From the IMG/VR virus record IMGVR_UViG_3300042289_000042, positions 1-35,071 of that record: a stretch of 35,071 bases of DNA. One strand, 5' to 3'. Each line of letters starts with the position of its first letter. Within the stretch, counting starts at the first letter, position 1. This DNA comes from a virus. The notes below the pieces were generated by a model. It worked only from the letters and a program-made list of their open reading frames with translations. It did not search any database and had not been told where the DNA came from. Of this stretch, positions 8,208-17,168 are shown in pieces. The position numbers and the translations under genes were made by a program.

Positions 8208-9066
8208 CGACAACGGGTCCGTCTCGAACGGGCAACCCGGCGACAGCGCCGGAACGACGGGCGCTCCGTCATGGTATGCAATGGAAGGTATGGCCCCCGA
8301 TCAGGTCGGCCAACTCGGCGAGATGGTCAAGGCCAAGGGGTGGAAGCATCCCGGCGAGGCTTTGCTGTCTTACCAGAACCTCGAAAAGGTGTTCGGCGCT
8401 GACAAGGCCGGTCGCACCATTCTCGCCCCCAAGTCGGATGACGACACCGAGGGCTGGAACTCGCTGTATAACCGCCTAGGACGGCCGGAGAGCGCAGACA
8501 AGTACGAACTGCCAGTGCCGGATGGGCAAGACCGCTCGTTCGCTGAGGCGTTCGCTCCGGTGATGTTTGAGGCCGGTCTGACTTCGAAGCAGGCCAAGGC
8601 TCTGGCCGAGAAGTGGAACGAGATGAGCGGGTCGATTGTCGAGCAGCAAGAGGCCGCATTCCAGCAGCAGGTGGACGCTGAGTATTCCGCCCTGCAAAGG
8701 GAGTGGGGCGTCGCTGCCGCGCAGAACGAGGAGATTGCCCGTAGAGCGGCCATCAAGTTCTCGAAGGAGGCCGGACTGGACGCGGATGCGTTCGATGCGA
8801 TGGAGAAGGCGATCGGCACGGCGAAGCTGATCAAGCTCTTCCACTCGGTCGGATCATCATTCCAAGAGGGAACCTTCGTCTCGAACGACGCTCTAAGCGG
8901 CGGCAAGATGACCCCCGCTCAGGCCGACGCCAAGATCAAGGCGAAGTTCACCGATCAAGAGTTCATGGCTCGTTACATGAACCAAGATCCGAAGATCCGG
9001 CAAGGTGCTATCGACGAGATGATGGCATTGCAGAAAATGGCTAACCCGGAACTCTTTACAGGCTAG
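8200..9066 (+). CDS. Capsid assembly scaffolding protein
   Basis: This 288-residue acidic, helix-rich protein stands immediately before the major capsid gene, the usual place for a podovirus scaffold. The N-terminal 30 residues are disordered in character (Ser, Gly, Asn, Asp). Long helical segments follow (EQQEAAFQQQVDAEYSALQR near 145-165) and the C-terminus is charged and helical (residues 230-288). Scaffolds direct shell assembly and leave before DNA enters. The ATG at 8200 follows the GAGGAA at about 8188 and overlaps the Bbp19-family gene. The call rests on position, composition and the motif style of related proteins; no catalytic residues are expected. Confidence 0.83.
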   Translation: MSDDNGSVSNGQPGDSAGTTGAPSWYAMEGMAPDQVGQLGEMVKAKGWKHPGEALLSYQNLEKVFGADKAGRTILAPKSDDDTEGWNSLYNRLGRPESADKYELPVPDGQDRSFAEAFAPVMFEAGLTSKQAKALAEKWNEMSGSIVEQQEAAFQQQVDAEYSALQREWGVAAAQNEEIARRAAIKFSKEAGLDADAFDAMEKAIGTAKLIKLFHSVGSSFQEGTFVSNDALSGGKMTPAQADAKIKAKFTDQEFMARYMNQDPKIRQGAIDEMMALQKMANPELFTG

Positions 9067-9082
9067 TTGCGAGTGTGATACG

Positions 9083-9109
9083 GGAGGTATAGTATTCACA
9101 TGTACCTCC
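9083..9109 (+). other. Hairpin with GGAGGTA / TACCTCC arms
   Basis: A perfect 7-bp stem (9083-9089 with 9103-9109) and a 13-base loop lie just after the scaffold stop. The left arm contains a GGAGGT Shine-Dalgarno-like sequence but no gene follows it. The TGTTAGTTTTC downstream is only weakly terminator-like. It may be an RNA-stabilising or processing element between scaffold and capsid. Confidence 0.45.
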
Positions 9110-9137
9110 TGTTAGTTTTCTCCTAGAGAGTAATGTT

Positions 9138-9168
9138 GGCCCGGAGGTAACCCCTCTGGGCCTTTTTT
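9138..9168 (+). terminator. Intrinsic terminator between scaffold and capsid genes
   Basis: Arms GGCCCGGAGG (9138-9147) and CCTCTGGGCC (9153-9162) form a 10-bp stem with one G-U pair and a 5-base loop. Six T residues follow at once (9163-9168). It lies in the 244-base gap before the major capsid gene, so that gene needs either readthrough or a promoter in 9169-9300, where I see no convincing one. Confidence 0.8.
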
Positions 9169-9310
9169 CAGGAACGGGTAAGTCGTAAGACCCCGCTGAC
9201 AATCGGAAAGACGATCGCTGGGCAAGAGTGTATCTTGCAAGGATTCTGGCCCCGGAAACGGACAAGCCATCCGAGAAACACTACTTATTTAGTTTTTTTG
9301 GAGGGCTATC

Positions 9311-10198
9311 ATGGCCGACAATATTGCTAGTGCATATGCCGTACAATACGGCACCAACGTCAGCATCCTTCTCCAGCAGAAGGGTTCGAAGCTCCGCTCG
9401 TCTGTGCAGATGGGCAGCTACAAGGGCAAACAGTCTGAAGTCGTCACGCAGTACGGTGCTACCGCTGCTCGTGCGGTTTCGACCCGCTACACCCCGATCG
9501 TTCCTGTCAACACGCCGAACGCCCGTCGCTGGGTGTTCCCGGAAGATTTCGACTGGGCTGACCTGATCGACAACTTCGACAAGCTCCGTCTCCTCGCCGA
9601 CCCGCAGTCTGCTTACACGCAGAACGGTCTCTACGCGATGGGCCGTGCGATGGACGATGTCATCATTGCTGGTATGTTGGGCGACAACAAGACCGGCGAG
9701 TCTGGTGGCACGACCACGGGATTCGACACGACGAACCAGCGCGTTGCTGTGAACTACGCTGCCTCTGGCAACGTGGGCCTCACGGTCGACAAGCTGCGCG
9801 AAGCGCGTCGCATCCTGATGGAGAACGAAGTCGATCTCGACGCCGAGCCGGTGTACTGCGCCATCTCTGCCGAGCAGCACGACGATCTCTTGGGCCAGAT
9901 GCAGGTTGTTTCGTCTGACTTCAACGGCGACACGCCGGTGTTGAAGGACGGCAAGATCATGCAGTTCCTTGGCATCAACTTCATCCACAGTGAGCGGTTG
10001 CCGACGACTTCAAGCAACCGTCGCTGCCCGGTGTGGGTGCCGTCTGGCGTTCACCTCGGCATGTGGAATGACATCATGTCCGACATCACGCAGCGTCGCG
10101 ATCTTTCTTCGCTCCCGTATCAGATCTATCTGATGGGTACCTTCGGTGCTACCCGCACGGAAGAGAAGAAGGTTGTTGACATCCTGTGTGCGGAATAA
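9311..10198 (+). CDS. Major capsid protein
   Basis: This 295-residue protein follows the scaffold and precedes the probable cement protein, the order of BPP-1 (Bbp17 is the capsid protein there). Sequence features typical of this capsid group are the N-terminal YAVQYGTNVSILLQQKGSKL, the central DFDWADLIDNFDKLRLLADP near residue 78, and the C-terminal YQIYLMGTFGATRTEEKKVV near 270. The family has an HK97-related fold. Translation should be strong: the ATG follows TTGGAGGG with 5-base spacing. The gene is set apart from the scaffold by a terminator hairpin, which suggests separate control or readthrough tuning of its high expression. Confidence 0.92.
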   Translation: MADNIASAYAVQYGTNVSILLQQKGSKLRSSVQMGSYKGKQSEVVTQYGATAARAVSTRYTPIVPVNTPNARRWVFPEDFDWADLIDNFDKLRLLADPQSAYTQNGLYAMGRAMDDVIIAGMLGDNKTGESGGTTTGFDTTNQRVAVNYAASGNVGLTVDKLREARRILMENEVDLDAEPVYCAISAEQHDDLLGQMQVVSSDFNGDTPVLKDGKIMQFLGINFIHSERLPTTSSNRRCPVWVPSGVHLGMWNDIMSDITQRRDLSSLPYQIYLMGTFGATRTEEKKVVDILCAE

Positions 10199-10212
10199 GG
10201 GAGTAAACGAAA

Positions 10213-10716
10213 ATGGCAGTTGTAGCAGTTAAGTCAACCCTTATCACTAACGCAGACGCGATCCCGGTTGTACTCAATAGCCCTCGTGTAGACGGTGGTT
10301 TTGAGCATGTCGAAGTCGCAACGGCGGCGATCACTTCTGGCGACAGCATTGATTCGACTTATCGCATGTTCCGCGTTCCTTCGAATGCGGTCGTAACCGA
10401 TCTTCGAATCTATTCGCCGGACATTGGCACCACGACGATTTCCGACATTGGCCTGTATCGCACGGCCAAGGACGGCGGCGCTGTGGTTGATGCTGACTTC
10501 TTCGCCTCGGCTCTGTCCCTCAAGGACGGTGCGCTGAACGGCGTGGATGTTCTGCACGAGTCGGCTGTGTTCTCGATCGCGAACAGCGGCAAAGAGCTGT
10601 GGGACGCTCTCGGTCTTACCTCTGATCCGTCGGTGTTCTACGATGTAGCTTTCACATTGACGGCGGCGGCTGACGCTACCGGCACTGTGAAGCTGATCGG
10701 TCGTTATACGGCGTAA
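10213..10716 (+). CDS. Probable capsid cement/decoration protein
   Basis: This 167-residue, beta-rich protein lies directly after the major capsid gene. Recognisable stretches are FEHVEVATAAITSGDSIDST near residue 30 and RMFRVPSNAVVTDLRIYS near residue 51. The same position is taken in BPP-1 by Bbp16, a jelly-roll cement protein seen on the capsid. I infer the same role here from synteny and composition, not from a catalytic or binding motif. The ATG has a modest ribosome-binding site (GGGAG at 10200-10204). A terminator-like hairpin follows the stop, so capsid and cement genes may end a highly expressed transcript. Confidence 0.75.
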   Translation: MAVVAVKSTLITNADAIPVVLNSPRVDGGFEHVEVATAAITSGDSIDSTYRMFRVPSNAVVTDLRIYSPDIGTTTISDIGLYRTAKDGGAVVDADFFASALSLKDGALNGVDVLHESAVFSIANSGKELWDALGLTSDPSVFYDVAFTLTAAADATGTVKLIGRYTA

Positions 10717-10722
10717 TGAACT

Positions 10723-10757
10723 GGGGCGGGTCGGGAAACCGGCCTGCCCCTTTCTCT
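10723..10757 (+). terminator. Terminator-like hairpin with GAAA tetraloop
   Basis: Arms GGGGCGGGTCGG (10723-10734) and CCGGCCTGCCCC (10739-10750) pair over 12 bp with two G-U wobbles around a GAAA (GNRA) loop. TTTCTCTT follows, a weak T tract. It probably acts as a partial terminator or mRNA 3'-end stabiliser after capsid and cement genes, since structural genes continue downstream. Confidence 0.65.
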
Positions 10758-10769
10758 TAGGAGAGAGTC

Positions 10770-10964
10770 ATGGCAGATCGTTTTTACGGAATTGATCGCG
10801 GTGAGCAAGGCGTTCGCAACGTGACCGAAGGTGCCGCTTCTACGGCAACCACGGACGTTGAAGTGCGCGTGGATCTTGCTGCGAACATGAGCAAGCAAGA
10901 AGTCCTTCTGGCAATCGATGTTCTGAAGGAAGCTATCTTTCAGGATACTTGGCCTCCGGCTTAA
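10770..10964 (+). CDS. Small head-region protein of unknown function
   Basis: This 64-residue protein has the ordered pattern YGIDRGEQGVRNVTEGAAST, then DVEVRVDLAANMSKQEVLLA and a helical end. Proteins with the same two motifs occur between capsid and tail-tube genes in other podoviruses. Their function is not known; a minor head component or head-completion factor is possible. The ATG follows TAGGAGAGAG, a strong ribosome-binding site. It is followed 18 bases later by the tail-tube A gene. Confidence 0.78.
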   Translation: MADRFYGIDRGEQGVRNVTEGAASTATTDVEVRVDLAANMSKQEVLLAIDVLKEAIFQDTWPPA

Positions 10965-10982
10965 TAGCCTCGGGAGAAGCCC

Positions 10983-11585
10983 GTGGCTAATAGCGATACC
11001 GCGATTGCCAACCTCGCCCTGACGAAAGTCGGGGATTTGAGGATCACGAATCTCACGGACAACACAAAACCTGCCCGTGAGATTTCTGCTATTTACGAGA
11101 TGATGCGCGACAAACTGCAGCGCACCTACAACTGGCGCTTCTGCGTGAAGCGAGTGCAGTTGGCTGCAGAGACAGAGACGCCTGTGTTCGAGTACGAGAA
11201 TCAGTACCCGATCCCGTCAGACTGTCTTCGCATCCTGCAGGTAGGCGACTACTACCCAGCGCCTGACCTTTCTGACCTGATCAGTGGAAGCGGCGCAGAG
11301 TACCAGCTTGAAGGGAACAAGATTCTCACTTACGACAGTGGTCCTCTTAATCTGCGGTACCTTAGTCGCGTTACTGATCCTACCCAGTTTGATCCTGCGT
11401 TCGATGATGCGTTCGCGTCGCTTCTTGCGTACAACGTCTGCGAAGCGTTGACGCAGTCAGCACAGAAAAAGGAATCAGCTTTGCGGGACTATCGACTTGC
11501 ACTGAGCGATGCCATTCGCTCGAATGCCATTGAAAGCCCACCGGAGTCCCTCGCGGATACCACTTGGATTAGCGTGAGGCTCTAA
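10983..11585 (+). CDS. Tail tubular protein A (adaptor, T7 gp11-like)
   Basis: The protein has 200 residues, close to the usual length of T7 gp11 and related adaptors. It starts at GTG 10983 after a GGGAGA ribosome-binding site. Typical features are the opening SDTAIANLALTKVGDLRI, the central YNWRFCVKRVQLA near residue 50, the YPIPSDCLRILQVGDYY segment near 77 and the helical C-terminal region. The adaptor ring joins the portal to the tail nozzle. It overlaps the tail tube B gene by one base (TAATG), matching the joined production of two interacting ring proteins. Confidence 0.9.
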   Translation: MANSDTAIANLALTKVGDLRITNLTDNTKPAREISAIYEMMRDKLQRTYNWRFCVKRVQLAAETETPVFEYENQYPIPSDCLRILQVGDYYPAPDLSDLISGSGAEYQLEGNKILTYDSGPLNLRYLSRVTDPTQFDPAFDDAFASLLAYNVCEALTQSAQKKESALRDYRLALSDAIRSNAIESPPESLADTTWISVRL

Positions 11586-14443
11586 TGCCAAGCGCAAATC
11601 CGGCTGTTCTCAATTTCAACGGTGGCGAAGTTGGATCGCTGTTGAGCGGTCGGACGGACTACGAAAAGTATCCGTCGACGATGTACCGGATGCGTCGATT
11701 CATTCCGACGACGCAAGGCCCAGCCAAGCGCACTCCGGGAACTAAATACGTCCTGCAAACCAAAGAAGCCAACAAGAAAGTTTGGCTGCAACGATTCGAG
11801 TTTGCTTTTGATCAGGCTTACATCCTTGAGTTCGGCGACCAATATGTGCGGTTCTACACTGACCGCGGCGTTGTGCTGGAGAATGCGCAGGATATCGTTG
11901 GCGTCAGCAATGCCACTGTTGGTGTCCTGACGTACGACGGCGCTGATCCGTCGAACGGCGACTGGTTCTACATCGAAGGCATCTTTGGCATGACCGAGCT
12001 GAACGGCCGGTATGTCAAGGTTGCCAACGTCAACGCTGGTGCAAAAACTTTTGAGCTAAACGATCTGAATGATGTGGCGATCAACACCACATCGTACGGT
12101 GTGTATAGCGGCAACGGCGACATGTCTCGCGTGTACACGATCGCATCGCCATACTCGATTGACGATCTGTTCACGTCGGAAGGCACAGCCGCTTTGTCGA
12201 TCTCGCAGTCTGGCGACGTGCTGTACATTGGCTGCGAAGGGTATCAACCTCGCACACTGACACGCGCAGGGAACATCAGTTGGTCGTTTGCGATTTACTC
12301 GCCGACCGATGGCCCGTTCCAGCGTCAGCCGATAGAAACTAAGAACTTCACGCTCGGCGCATCTACCGGAACCGGCGTGTCGCTGACTTGCACGACCAAC
12401 GTGTTCGAGTCTGCGCATGTTGGTATGCTGTTCCGGCTTGAGCCGACCAACATCACAACCGTGCCGTGGGAAACCAACAAAACGATCACGGCTACGGAAC
12501 TGCGCAAATCAAGCGGCAAATACTACGAAGCGCAAAACTCCGCCACCACGGGAACGGTGCGACCGATCCATGAAGAAGGCACCGAATCCGACGGTGCGGT
12601 GACGTGGCTGTATCTGCACCCCGGATATGTGGTCGTCAAGATCGCGTCTGTAACCGATGCGCAGAATGCGACGTGCGACATTATCGGGCCGGGCATTGCC
12701 CCTGCTGAACTCGTTGCCGGTGACGACTGTCAGTACCGAATCGGCGCGTGGGGTACAGCAACCGGCGCTGCGTATCCGTACAAGACTGCATTCTGGCGCG
12801 GCCGACTGTGGTGGGCTGGCGGTCAAAACATTTATGCGTCCGTGTCTGGCGATTATTCGTCAATGGCACCGGACACGATGGGCGAGATCCTTGCTGAGAA
12901 CTCGCTGAACCTGACGATCGCGATCGGCAACGTCGACAAGGTTCGATGGATGAAGGCCGGTAACGCGCTGCTCGTTGGCACTGGTGGCAGTGAGCTTGCG
13001 ATTCGAGAGGCGATTTCGAGTCAGGCGCTTGGCCCTGAGAACGTCAAGTTTGATCTGCAATCCGCTGAGGGTTCGCGTGAGATTGACCCTGTACTTGTAG
13101 AAGACTCTGCTCTGTTCGTGCGTATCGGCGGTCGGCGCATCATGGAATTGCGCTACGACATCCAGACTGAAGCGTATGTCCCGCGTGACATGAACGTGCT
13201 GTATCCCGAGATCACCAAGTCTGGGATCGTGAGCATCGCTTACCAAAAAGAACCAGACGACATCATCTGGTGCGTACTGAAAGATGGCCGCCTAATTGGC
13301 ATGACCTATGATCGAGAACAAAACGTCTATGGCTGGCATCAGCATCCGATCTCTGGCGACGATGCCAAGGTTGAATCAGTTCAAGTTATTGCTGGTCCAG
13401 ATGGCGACGTTGATGATGTCTGGATGGTTGTTGCGCGTACTGTCGCAGACGATCTGGACAACCTGATCCTGTCGGAAGACGGCTTTGCTATTTTGGCTGA
13501 AGACGGCAGCTACATTCTGACCGAGGTCAGCGGCAATTCGACCAAGCGATACATCGAATACTTTGCGCAAAGCTTGGAAGACGGCGACGACATCCAAGGC
13601 GCTACCTATCTCGATTCTTCGCTTGAGTACGATCCTGCGGTCAACGAGGATCTGACGATCGGCATCGACGGAGACGTGGTCGGAACAACCAATGTTGCGT
13701 TCACGGTCAGCACATTCTTCGAGCTGGCAACGGAAGCATCCGAGATATTAATGACCGAAGACGGTGACGAGCTTGGCACGGATGAGCCGATCTTCTCGGC
13801 GTCGGACGTGGGCCGCGAGATCCGTTATCGGTATTACGACGAAGACATGGAAACATGGCGCACGGCTCGTGGTTTGATCACTAGCTTCGTGTCCGAGACA
13901 GAAGTCCGTTGCACGATCATTGCCGCGTTCCCGACGACGACCGCTGAGGCTGGATCTTGGCGTCTGACGACGACGACGGTGTCCGGTTTGTGGCACTTGG
14001 AGGACGAGGTCATATCGGTGCTGGCTGACGGTGCCGAGGTGAAAGACCTGCTGGTCTCGAACGGTTCCGTCACGCTTCCGTTCCCGGCCGCTCGTGTCAT
14101 CGCTGGATTGCCGTATACGTCAACACTGGCCACGCAGAGGCTCGACTACGGCGCTGCGCAGGGTACGGCTCAGGCCAAGACAAAACGCATCCACAAGCTT
14201 GCTATGCGCTTGTACGCGAGTCTGGGCGGCAAGTTCGGTGCTGCGCAGAATGCGGTCGATCAGATTATCTATCGCCGCGGTAACGACTTGCTCGACGAAG
14301 TGCCGCCGACGTTGACCGGAGACACGGACACGCTGGCGTTTCCGGGCGGGTACGAGACTGACGGGCGTATATGGATTGTGGCTGACCAGCCGCTGCCGCT
14401 GACGGTAGTGGCGCTGTATCCAGAATTGGAGACGGCAGGCTGA
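11585..14443 (+). CDS. Tail tubular protein B (nozzle, T7 gp12-like)
   Basis: This 952-residue protein, longer than T7 gp12, forms the hexameric tail nozzle. The diagnostic start is NFNGGEVGSLLSGRTDYEKY, followed by RMRRFIPTTQGPAKRTPGTK near residue 36. The FRFKW-type region of the family is represented near residue 400 by YPYKTAFWRGRLWWAGGQN. Near residue 625 there is a short repeated motif (LILSEDGFAILAEDGSYILT) that may be a small inserted beta element. The C-terminus contains IWIVADQPLPLTVVALYPE. It directly follows tail tube A and precedes the gp13-like gene, as in T7-type phages. Confidence 0.92.
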   Translation: MPSANPAVLNFNGGEVGSLLSGRTDYEKYPSTMYRMRRFIPTTQGPAKRTPGTKYVLQTKEANKKVWLQRFEFAFDQAYILEFGDQYVRFYTDRGVVLENAQDIVGVSNATVGVLTYDGADPSNGDWFYIEGIFGMTELNGRYVKVANVNAGAKTFELNDLNDVAINTTSYGVYSGNGDMSRVYTIASPYSIDDLFTSEGTAALSISQSGDVLYIGCEGYQPRTLTRAGNISWSFAIYSPTDGPFQRQPIETKNFTLGASTGTGVSLTCTTNVFESAHVGMLFRLEPTNITTVPWETNKTITATELRKSSGKYYEAQNSATTGTVRPIHEEGTESDGAVTWLYLHPGYVVVKIASVTDAQNATCDIIGPGIAPAELVAGDDCQYRIGAWGTATGAAYPYKTAFWRGRLWWAGGQNIYASVSGDYSSMAPDTMGEILAENSLNLTIAIGNVDKVRWMKAGNALLVGTGGSELAIREAISSQALGPENVKFDLQSAEGSREIDPVLVEDSALFVRIGGRRIMELRYDIQTEAYVPRDMNVLYPEITKSGIVSIAYQKEPDDIIWCVLKDGRLIGMTYDREQNVYGWHQHPISGDDAKVESVQVIAGPDGDVDDVWMVVARTVADDLDNLILSEDGFAILAEDGSYILTEVSGNSTKRYIEYFAQSLEDGDDIQGATYLDSSLEYDPAVNEDLTIGIDGDVVGTTNVAFTVSTFFELATEASEILMTEDGDELGTDEPIFSASDVGREIRYRYYDEDMETWRTARGLITSFVSETEVRCTIIAAFPTTTAEAGSWRLTTTTVSGLWHLEDEVISVLADGAEVKDLLVSNGSVTLPFPAARVIAGLPYTSTLATQRLDYGAAQGTAQAKTKRIHKLAMRLYASLGGKFGAAQNAVDQIIYRRGNDLLDEVPPTLTGDTDTLAFPGGYETDGRIWIVADQPLPLTVVALYPELETAG

Positions 14444-14445
14444 CG

Positions 14446-14880
14446 ATGTTGAAGGTTGTGCAGTTTGAGCCGAAGCACCTGAAGGAGCTTTCGTTACAGC
14501 CTGCGCAAGCCTACATGAGTCCACAGATTATGAAGCCGGACTACGGCACATCGTTTGTGGAGGCAGGACCGGCATACACTGGCATCGCCGATGGTCGAGT
14601 GGTGGTGTGTGCTGGAGTGTTTGAAATGTGGGCAGGCCGAGGAATGGCATGGGCGCTGATCGCGGATAACATCCCGCATCACTTCCTGTCGATCCACCGG
14701 GCTGTCAGGAAGTTTTTGGCGAATTGTCCGATAAGGAGGATCGAGGCGTACGTTGATGTCGGATTCGAGGAAGCTCACCAGTGGGCAGAGATTTTGGGTT
14801 TCACACTGGAGACGCCGCAGCCGATGCGCGGCTTTATGGGCAACCGAGACATGTACATGTACGCGCTGATCAAGGAGTAA
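14446..14880 (+). CDS. T7 gp13-like protein with acetyltransferase-like fold
   Basis: This 144-residue protein begins two bases after the nozzle stop. The sequence shows the layout of the T7 gp13 family: N-terminal VQFEPKHLKELSLQPAQAYM, central GRGMAWALIADNIPHHFLSI, and the C-terminal HQWAEILGFTLETPQPMRGF. GNAT acetyltransferases share that GFxxExP-like end. In T7, gp13 is needed for virion morphogenesis; no acetylation activity has been shown, to my knowledge. Its place between nozzle and internal core genes agrees with that role. It might instead be a true acetyltransferase acting on a virion or host protein. Confidence 0.8.
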   Translation: MLKVVQFEPKHLKELSLQPAQAYMSPQIMKPDYGTSFVEAGPAYTGIADGRVVVCAGVFEMWAGRGMAWALIADNIPHHFLSIHRAVRKFLANCPIRRIEAYVDVGFEEAHQWAEILGFTLETPQPMRGFMGNRDMYMYALIKE

Positions 14881-14883
14881 GAC

Positions 14884-15375
14884 ATGGCTGATCCAGTTTC
14901 AATCGCGATTGCCGCGGCCGCAGCAGCAACCGAGTACGCCAGCGTCGAGTCTGAGAAGGCAACACTCGAAGGTCAGGCTCGTGTTTCTGAGGCTCGTGGC
15001 GCTGTCGCAGAGCGAGAGGCTGGCATGCGCGAAGAGGCGCTCCGTGGCCAGCAGGAGCGGCAGCTTTCAGAGCTGAGTGCATCCGCTGTGCAAGAGGGCC
15101 TCGCAGACTCCGTGACGTTTACGGACGCCTTCCGTCAGTCTGCTGTGAAGGCCGAGCTTGATGCGTTGATGACGGGATACAGCGGTCAGGCAGCAGGCGC
15201 GATGGCGCGGCAAGAGGCGAAACAGATTCGTGCTGCTAAACCGACCGGAGCGCAGCGATTGCTTCGAGTCGGCACTGCGGCATTCATGGGATTCAAAGCT
15301 GGCGGCGGAAGCTTCGGTGGTGGCGGTGCAGGCGCAAGCGGTGCGAATCCTGCCTCTTGGAGCTTGAGCGGCTAA
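14884..15375 (+). CDS. Internal virion (ejection) protein, T7 gp14-like
   Basis: This 163-residue protein is rich in Ala. It has a hydrophobic Ala stretch at residues 8-18 and a long helical, Glu/Arg-rich middle (residues 22-75, possible coiled coil). The C-terminus is Gly-rich (GGGSFGGGGAGASG near residue 140). T7 gp14 is the smallest ejection protein and inserts in the outer membrane during infection; composition and position agree with that. The ATG follows AAGGAGTAAGAC. The neighbouring genes encode the other two core proteins. Confidence 0.75.
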   Translation: MADPVSIAIAAAAAATEYASVESEKATLEGQARVSEARGAVAEREAGMREEALRGQQERQLSELSASAVQEGLADSVTFTDAFRQSAVKAELDALMTGYSGQAAGAMARQEAKQIRAAKPTGAQRLLRVGTAAFMGFKAGGGSFGGGGAGASGANPASWSLSG

Positions 15376-15392
15376 CACGCTGAGGAAGGATC

Positions 15393-17168
15393 ATGGCAAA
15401 GCTTGAGTTTTACAGACAGCAGGTCGTTCCCAATCTCACGGCTCCGAGCGGGGCAGGGATTGCTGAGGCTGGCCGTAGCCGAGGTCAGGCGATTCAAGCC
15501 GTCAAGCAACTCACCAGCACTGCTGCCGACATGTTTGCGGAGCTGGATGCGATCAAGGCTGAGGACGCTTTCAACAAGATCCGCGAACAACAGACGACGC
15601 TGATGACCGATCCCGAGCAGGGATTTATGTCCAAGAAGGCAGGCGATGCTGTGTCTGCCGACTTCATGCGCAAGTACATGGAAGACTTCGATAAGACCAT
15701 CGAAGAAACGTACACCGGGCTGCAAAACCAGCGACAGCGTGACTTGTTTCGTCGACGTGCTGATGCTGCCAACACGCAGTACCGTTCTGCGTTGCGGAAC
15801 CACGTTCTGAACGAAACCGAAAACTACGCCAAGCTGACGTTCGAGGCGACGAACAAGAACGAGGCTGCTGCTGCCGCTGCAAACTACAAGGATCTGCCGT
15901 CTGTAGGCTTATCTCTTGAGAATGCGCGAAACAGTGCGATTGCATACGCGAACCGCGCTGGCCTAAAAGGCGACGCCCAGATTGCGCTTGTCAACGGATC
16001 GATGGCTGCTGTGCATGATGCGGTGCTGTCGTCTGCTATCGGCGACAACAATTTCCCTTACGTCAAAGATTATCTGAAGACATTCGAGAAAGGCGGCGCT
16101 CGTGAAGGTGAGCTTCCTGCCGCTCGTGTTGCTCAGATCAAGCAACAAATTGAAACAAGCGATGTTCGCGATCAAAGCTTGAAACTGTCGATTGATCTTG
16201 CAGGCAAGGGCATTTCCACGAAAGAGCAACGTGCGCAAGTCAAAGACATGTACACGTCCGGCAAGATCAGCGCAGAGGTTTACGATCAGACGGTCATTCG
16301 CATAAACCAAGAAGAGACTCGCGCTAAAGCTGCTGAGGCTGATTTCAATAACTCCATGAGCGGCCAAGCGCAGGAATGGATATTGACCAATCCCGGCAAG
16401 TCCGTGCTGGACATGCCAGCTCGTTTGTATAACTGGGCGAAGTCAAAGGGTCAGCTCGACACGCTGAATCGGTTTGCTGACAACAATGGTCAGGTTCGCG
16501 GGGACAGCGCCGAGTTCACTCGTCTGTACGTTATGGGCGCGGATGATCCGACTGCGTTTATCAAAGAGTTTGATAGTCGAAGTAACGAGCTTCAAACCAC
16601 GCTGTCGAAGACTGAATACAATTCTCTCCTTACCCGACGCGGATCAATCGGCAAGGCTGACTTGCAGGGTCAGCAAGCGTCCAAGGTTGCGGCATCGACC
16701 GTCAGGTCTTTGCGCAATAACTTGATCGCTGCTGGATTGGACGTGACTCCGAAAGAAGGCACCCCGCAAGCAGAGCAGCTTGCAAACTTCGAGGCGCAGT
16801 TGATTCAGGCTATTGAGGCCAAGACTCAGGAGGCTGGTCGCGCATTGACGCTGAACGAGACTCGCAAGATCGGATTGGATCTGTTGCGAGAGGGTCGGCT
16901 CATCGATGCCGGTAGTTTCTGGGGCGACAAGGGCGTCCGTCGGTTTGAGGCTACCGAGGCCGACATTCAGCGGTACGGATTCCGATACAATTACGAAGAC
17001 ATCCCGCCTGAAGATCAGAAACGACTGTATAGACTTATCCAGACTCGCCCGGATCTTCGAGAACAACTCGGCATTACACTGACGACAAACAAGACCATTA
17101 CCAGTGCTGACTTTGCGCGTGGTATTGAGATCTTGTACTCAGCCGAGGTCGATGGAGTGAATTTCTGA
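15393..17168 (+). CDS. Internal virion (ejection) protein, T7 gp15-like
   Basis: This 591-residue, mostly helical protein lies between the gp14-like and giant gp16-like genes, where T7 gp15 belongs. Visible features are a short N-terminal segment with Gly and Pro, then long charged helices (residues 40-130, LTSTAADMFAELDAIKAEDA). An alpha-helical repeat-like region follows up to about residue 330. In T7, gp15 forms the periplasmic part of the DNA-ejection conduit. The ATG has an AGGAAGG ribosome-binding site. The TGA overlaps the ATG of the giant gene by one base, so the two partners are made together. The assignment is from order, size and helical character. Confidence 0.8.
   Translation: MAKLEFYRQQVVPNLTAPSGAGIAEAGRSRGQAIQAVKQLTSTAADMFAELDAIKAEDAFNKIREQQTTLMTDPEQGFMSKKAGDAVSADFMRKYMEDFDKTIEETYTGLQNQRQRDLFRRRADAANTQYRSALRNHVLNETENYAKLTFEATNKNEAAAAAANYKDLPSVGLSLENARNSAIAYANRAGLKGDAQIALVNGSMAAVHDAVLSSAIGDNNFPYVKDYLKTFEKGGAREGELPAARVAQIKQQIETSDVRDQSLKLSIDLAGKGISTKEQRAQVKDMYTSGKISAEVYDQTVIRINQEETRAKAAEADFNNSMSGQAQEWILTNPGKSVLDMPARLYNWAKSKGQLDTLNRFADNNGQVRGDSAEFTRLYVMGADDPTAFIKEFDSRSNELQTTLSKTEYNSLLTRRGSIGKADLQGQQASKVAASTVRSLRNNLIAAGLDVTPKEGTPQAEQLANFEAQLIQAIEAKTQEAGRALTLNETRKIGLDLLREGRLIDAGSFWGDKGVRRFEATEADIQRYGFRYNYEDIPPEDQKRLYRLIQTRPDLREQLGITLTTNKTITSADFARGIEILYSAEVDGVNF

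Noticed and set aside
9200-9300. Sigma70 promoter before the capsid gene
   Set aside because: The best pair (CGGACA with TACTTA) matches the consensus poorly at the -10, so it is not claimed.
9281-9988. 235-residue leftward frame opposite the capsid gene
   Set aside because: Shadow of the capsid frame; codon positions mirror the GC-rich capsid codons.
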